A stretch of DNA of 64,000 nt. It comes from Myxococcales bacterium. GTDB taxonomy: Bacteria; Myxococcota_A; Polyangia; Haliangiales; Haliangiaceae. Shown here piece by piece: positions 59,399 to 64,000 of this stretch. A program made the position numbers and the translations under genes. The notes under the pieces were generated by a model. That model did no database searches, was not told the origin of the DNA, and saw only the letters and a program-made list of their open reading frames with translations. The stretch spans positions 558,001 to 622,000 of the forward strand of contig JADKKI010000072.1 in assembly GCA_016720595.1 (NCBI GenBank). The letters run 5' to 3'. Position 1 is the first letter of the stretch. Each line of letters opens with the position of its first letter.

Positions 59399-59459
59399 CG
59401 TGCCACCCGCGGCGGCAGGCAAGGCCTTACCACGTAGTGCTGGCAGGAGGGCAGAGCCT

Positions 59460-59472
59460 GGGATCTGATCCC
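59460..59472. repeat. 13-base palindrome upstream of kup 2
   Basis: GGGATC, central T, GATCCC, perfectly symmetric, in the 127-base space upstream of kup 2. It shares the GGG-N-TCTGA-N-CCC outline of the palindrome at 34037-34057 and could be an operator or a REP remnant. Confidence 0.4.
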
Positions 59473-59525
59473 TTCAGCGCTGGCCTTTTACGCAACAAAA
59501 TCCAGGAAACACGCACTCTTGCGGG

Positions 59526-61157
59526 CTAGCGCCAGCGACGGCTGAGGGCGACCTCAGCGGCATACTCGGCGATCATCGCGGTCCGCTGCTCGGGGGTCCA
59601 GCCGAGCAGCTTGGCGAGCAGGTCCGCCACCCGGTCGCACACATCCAGCCCCTGATCCCGGCTGACCAGGAGCAGGGGGACGCGACGCCCGAGGACATCC
59701 TCCACCGTCCGCGCGAGGTCGTGGGTGGCCGCGAACTCGATCTCGGCCCACACGTACGGCAGCTCGGGATCGAGGCGCTGGCCGAGCGCTCGGTCGGCCT
59801 TGATCCGGTCGGCGATCATCGGGGCGCGCGTGCCGTACACGCCGCACAGGTGGGTCGCCGTATCGACATCGAGCCCGTACTCGTCCATCAACGCCCGACC
59901 GACCTTGGCCACACCCTCGAGCGTGTCCTCGGCGAGGCCGGCGGCACCTGGCAGCGGCCGGGACTTCGTGGTCGATTTGGTGGGCTCGATCGGTTCGCCG
60001 AGCTCGCCGAGCAGCTTGATCGTCTCGTGCACCGCCTGGCCAGCCATCCGGCGATAGGTCGTGAGCTTGCCGCCGGCGATGATCACGAGGCCGTCGTTGC
60101 GCGAGAACACCTCGTGCTCGCGCGAGATCTCCGACTCGTCCACGTTCGGCGGCGCAGCGATCAACGGCCGCAGCCCCGCCCAGGTCGCGATCACGTCCTC
60201 GGGGGTCAGGTTCGCGCCCGGGAAGTAGCCATTGCCCGAGTCGCACAGGTACTTCACGTCGGCGGCATCCGCGGCCACCTCGTCGGCCGAGCCGGTGAAG
60301 TCGGTGTCGGTGGTGCCGAGGACCGTGCGCTCGCGCCACGGGATCGCGAACATCACGCGCTTGTCGACGGGGCTGATCAGGGTGATCGCGCGGGCCAGCG
60401 GCAGCCGTTCGCGTGGCAGCACGATGTGCACACCCTTGGTCCGCCGGAGCAGCGGGCGATCCATCGGGATCTCGAACCGCCGGATCATCTCGTCGGTCCA
60501 TGCGCCGGCGGCGAGCACCACCACCTTGGAGAGCACCAGCCGGGTCTCCCCGGTCAGCCGATCGCGGACGTGGACGCCGGTGATTCGTCCGTCGGGGCGG
60601 CGCTCGAACCGGAGGACCTCGGTGTACGTGTGGCAGTGGGCCCCGGCGTTCACCGCATCGATCGCGTTCTCGAGGACCAGCCGCGCATCATCGGTGGCGC
60701 AGTCGTAGTACTCGAGCACGCCGCGCAGCCCCTCGGGCTCGAGCTGAGGCTCGAGGGCGAGCGCGGCCTTGGTGCCGCGGAACGTCTTGTGGAGCCGGGG
60801 CGCGCGGAACAGCGCGAGCGAGTCATAGATCCACAGGCCGACGTTCATCAGCTCGAGGCCGGGCTTGGCGCCCTTGTAGATCGGGATCAAGAACGGCAGT
60901 GGACGCACCAGGTGGGGCGCGACCTTGGTCTGCACGCGGCGCTCGGAGACGCTCTCGAACACGAGCCCGATCTCGCCGTGCTCGAGATAGCGCAGGCCGC
61001 CGTGGACCAGCTTGCTCGACTTCGACGAGGTCCCGGAGGCGTAGTCGCCCTTCTCGAACAGCGCGACCTTGAGGCCACGGAGCTGGGCATCGCGCGCGAT
61101 CCCGGCGCCGGTGATGCCGCCGCCGATCACGACGAGGTCGTAGCTCGCAGTGCTCAC
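59526..61157 (-). CDS. glpD: Aerobic glycerol-3-phosphate dehydrogenase
   Basis: 543 residues from GTG 61157 (a longer frame would run into the upstream lipoprotein gene). The FAD-binding N-terminus is YDLVVIGGGITGAGIARDAQ followed by KGDYASGTSSKSSKLVHGGL; WRERTVLGTTDTDFTGSADE and IIAGGKLTTYRRMAGQAV mark the family, and a C-terminal helical cap follows. It oxidises glycerol 3-phosphate to dihydroxyacetone phosphate at the inner membrane and feeds the quinone pool. It lies 31 bases after the lipoprotein gene, so probably in one transcript with the sigma54 activator. Confidence 0.95.
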   Translation of the reverse strand: MSTASYDLVVIGGGITGAGIARDAQLRGLKVALFEKGDYASGTSSKSSKLVHGGLRYLEHGEIGLVFESVSERRVQTKVAPHLVRPLPFLIPIYKGAKPGLELMNVGLWIYDSLALFRAPRLHKTFRGTKAALALEPQLEPEGLRGVLEYYDCATDDARLVLENAIDAVNAGAHCHTYTEVLRFERRPDGRITGVHVRDRLTGETRLVLSKVVVLAAGAWTDEMIRRFEIPMDRPLLRRTKGVHIVLPRERLPLARAITLISPVDKRVMFAIPWRERTVLGTTDTDFTGSADEVAADAADVKYLCDSGNGYFPGANLTPEDVIATWAGLRPLIAAPPNVDESEISREHEVFSRNDGLVIIAGGKLTTYRRMAGQAVHETIKLLGELGEPIEPTKSTTKSRPLPGAAGLAEDTLEGVAKVGRALMDEYGLDVDTATHLCGVYGTRAPMIADRIKADRALGQRLDPELPYVWAEIEFAATHDLARTVEDVLGRRVPLLLVSRDQGLDVCDRVADLLAKLLGWTPEQRTAMIAEYAAEVALSRRWR

Positions 61158-61188
61158 GAAAGGACGATCTCCGGTGAGTCGCCGTCGG

Positions 61189-62372
61189 TCAAGGCTTCGG
61201 CCGCTTCGCTGCGGGTGTGCGACCGACGACCACGGCTGTCTTGACGTCCTTGTACGCCAGCGCACCCAGCACGGTGGCCAGGCTCTCCGTGGTGGCCGTG
61301 GCCTCCAGGGTGAGGAGCGGCGGGGTGGTGAGCTGGGCCGGCAGGGCCGCCGCGATCGCCTTGACGGCCTCGTCGGTGGTCTCTCCGATGGTCAGGGTCA
61401 GCCGGTCCGCCGGGTTCTTGGGCAGGATGGTCGGATCGACCTCGCCCGTGATCTCGACCGGCGACGAGCCAAAGATCGCCCAGCCGGGCAAGGTGCTGGT
61501 GGCCTCGAGTGCGAGCTGCAGGGTGTGACGCTTGCCAGCGGCGAGCACCTCGACGAGGCGGCTGGCCGCCATCTTCTGCGGCATGAACACCAGTACGGGC
61601 TGCGGCAGCTTGTCGATCGAGGGCCACAGGTCGGCGAGCTTCACCGCGGTGCCAGGGTAGGGCTCGCCGGCCACGGTGACGCCGCTCGGCCCGAGCTTGG
61701 CGCGGGGCAACGGGCCGATCCGCAGCTCGTCGACGGTGATCGTGAGCTGGCTCGGCGCCGCCGTGGGGCGCGTCACTGCCGAGCTCGGGAGATCGAGCCC
61801 GGCACCCGTGACGGAGGCGGCGGGGAGCGGGAGATCGATCGCCGCGAGCAGCTTCGCGCCTTCGGGACGCGCGCCCACGTCGCGTGCGATCCGATCGAGG
61901 GCGAAGTACGGCGCCGACATGAAGCGCGAATCGGGCACCGCCGAGACGCTCTCCTTGCAGAAGTCGCCGAGCAGGCGCCACGGGATCCGGTTGGTCTTGC
62001 CGCGGTTGTCGTCGAGCCCACCCTGGAACCGCATCTTCGCGTTCGGATCGCAGTACGCCTTGCACCCGATCATCGCGCTCTCGATGTCCTTGCGCTTGGG
62101 ACCGCCATTCTCGGTCGGCGTGGACCACGTCAGGAGCGGCGTCCAGTCGCCGCAGGGCTTGCAGCCCTCGATCAGCGCCGCGACCTGCTTGGTCGGGGGC
62201 AGCTTGGGCGAAGCTTCGAGCGCCGCCTTGCAGGTGGCCCAGTCGCCGGGGACGACGACCGGCGGAGGCTCCGGCATCGGGTGCGGCGGGACGTTCGGCT
62301 CCTCGTGCTTCGGCTCCTTGCCCTTGCAGGCGGTCGCGAGCAGGAGGAGGACGACGGCGCGTCGCATCGCGC

Positions 62373-62376
<4 letters not shown>
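61189..62376 (-). CDS. Hypothetical lipoprotein
   Basis: 395 residues. Signal VSAMRRAVVLLLLATAC with the lipid-acceptor Cys in ATACKGKE, then a Pro-rich spacer (EEPNVPPHPMPEPPPVVVPG). The next region has Cys pairs (CKAALEAS, CKPCGDW, CKAYCDPN, FCKES) and the C-terminal half is two alpha/beta repeats (PQPVLVFMPQKMAASRLVEV; TPPLLTLEATATTESLATVL). No family recognised. GTG overlaps the sigma54 activator stop as GTGA (62373-62376). A periplasmic or inner-leaflet role is expected from the lipobox. Confidence 0.8.
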
Positions 62377-63712
<1,336 letters not shown>

Positions 63713-63740
<28 letters not shown>

Positions 63741-64000
63741 CCTATGCCTTTGTACCTCGGACGGCGCCTCAACATCCATCCCACCAGGGCCACGAGCGCG
63801 ATCGGAGGGCTCCCACGGCCGGTCTCACAACACCCGCCGCCGGGACCGGTCTCCGGGGTACCGCCGTCGGGACCAAACCCACCATCCCCCGTGGTGGTGG
63901 CATCGGTCGGCAGGGGACCGTCGGGGACGCTTGCATCGGCCGGCGGATCCACCCCCGGATCGAGGACCACCGAGTTGTAGGTCTGGATCCCCGAGTCGAC
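63713..64000 (-). CDS. MYXO-CTERM-type surface protein (partial, N-terminus off window)
   Basis: The last 95 residues of a protein entering from the right edge. Asp/Pro/Gly-rich sequence (DPGVDPPADASVPDGP) leads to GGGCCETGRGSPPIALVALV, then GWMLRRRPRYKG. A Cys-Cys, a short hydrophobic helix and an Arg cluster form a MYXO-CTERM-like sorting tail, which in myxobacteria marks proteins for lipidation and surface display. The tail continues about ten residues past the Arg cluster (IGCLKSTRSS), longer than usual. Its 3' end overlaps the activator gene. Confidence 0.75.

Noticed and set aside
57734..59437. 567-residue plus-strand frame opposite kup 2, and similar long frames opposite kup 1, kdpA and kdpD
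   Set aside because: Same composition artefact; the sense genes are unmistakable.
59401..59525. Promoter-element copy upstream of kup 2 (GAAGGGAT on the minus strand)
   Set aside because: The right half ten bases on reads GCTCTGCCCT, which does not match.

Overview
The window is dense, very G+C-rich bacterial chromosome (roughly 70% by eye, not computed) with strong third-position G/C bias. A myxobacterium-like member of the Myxococcota is the best guess. Support comes from a protein at the right edge ending in a Cys-Cys/transmembrane/Arg tail of the MYXO-CTERM type, an FHA-sigma54 activator, TonB-domain receptors, many lipoproteins, several ECF sigma factors with FecR/TPR partners, and a DUF3570/DUF4266 pair. 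I saw no tRNA, rRNA, CRISPR array, insertion sequence or prophage. No gene-free stretch exceeds 300 bases; the longest are 48967-49198 and 22428-22608.

Layout. 1-7148: two divergent operons, a leftward set of envelope proteins ending in a TonB-domain/TonB-receptor fusion, and a rightward three-gene cassette (beta-barrel-like protein, ECF sigma factor, zinc-finger/FecR/TPR anti-sigma). 7145-15106: a leftward response regulator/kinase/TolC/MFP/RND efflux operon with a divergent PepSY-like lipoprotein. 15110-22427: an eight-gene leftward operon for envelope lipid and sugar chemistry (SGNH hydrolase, UDP-GlcNAc 2-epimerase, PimA-like glycosyltransferase, CDP-alcohol phosphatidyltransferase, frameshifted aminotransferase, PgpA, beta-propeller lipoprotein, PAP2 phosphatase). 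22609-28692: oxidoreductase, MMPL transporter, GT39-like transferase and a flippase-like membrane protein. 28729-32509: a second copy of the ECF cassette plus a methyltransferase. 32522-36480: DUF3570/DUF4266, a phosphoesterase and a TonB-like anchored protein. 36604-42650: an ECF sigma factor coupled to an 1806-residue FecR/VIT/vWA/TPR membrane protein. 42671-45370: TerB-like protein and Ski2-like helicase. 45391-59398: an ion-homeostasis island (CorA, Kup, small membrane proteins, KdpFABC, KdpDE, second Kup). 59526-64000: GlpD, a lipoprotein, an FHA-sigma54 activator and the MYXO-CTERM fragment.

Three regulatory patterns can be read directly. A 28-base element (GAAGGNTT, ten free bases, YGGGNACTNA) sits 6-28 bases upstream of seven start codons, always in the gene's orientation and always with the ten-base gap. 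An array of 11-base-phased TTGAC-like repeats precedes kup, a small membrane gene and the kdp operon, as expected for an OmpR-family regulator such as the local KdpE. A separate 11-base-phased ATGAGAG repeat lies between the efflux regulator and the PepSY gene. Translational coupling is pervasive: about eighteen gene pairs overlap by exactly four bases (ATGA or GTGA), and this decided many of the start calls.
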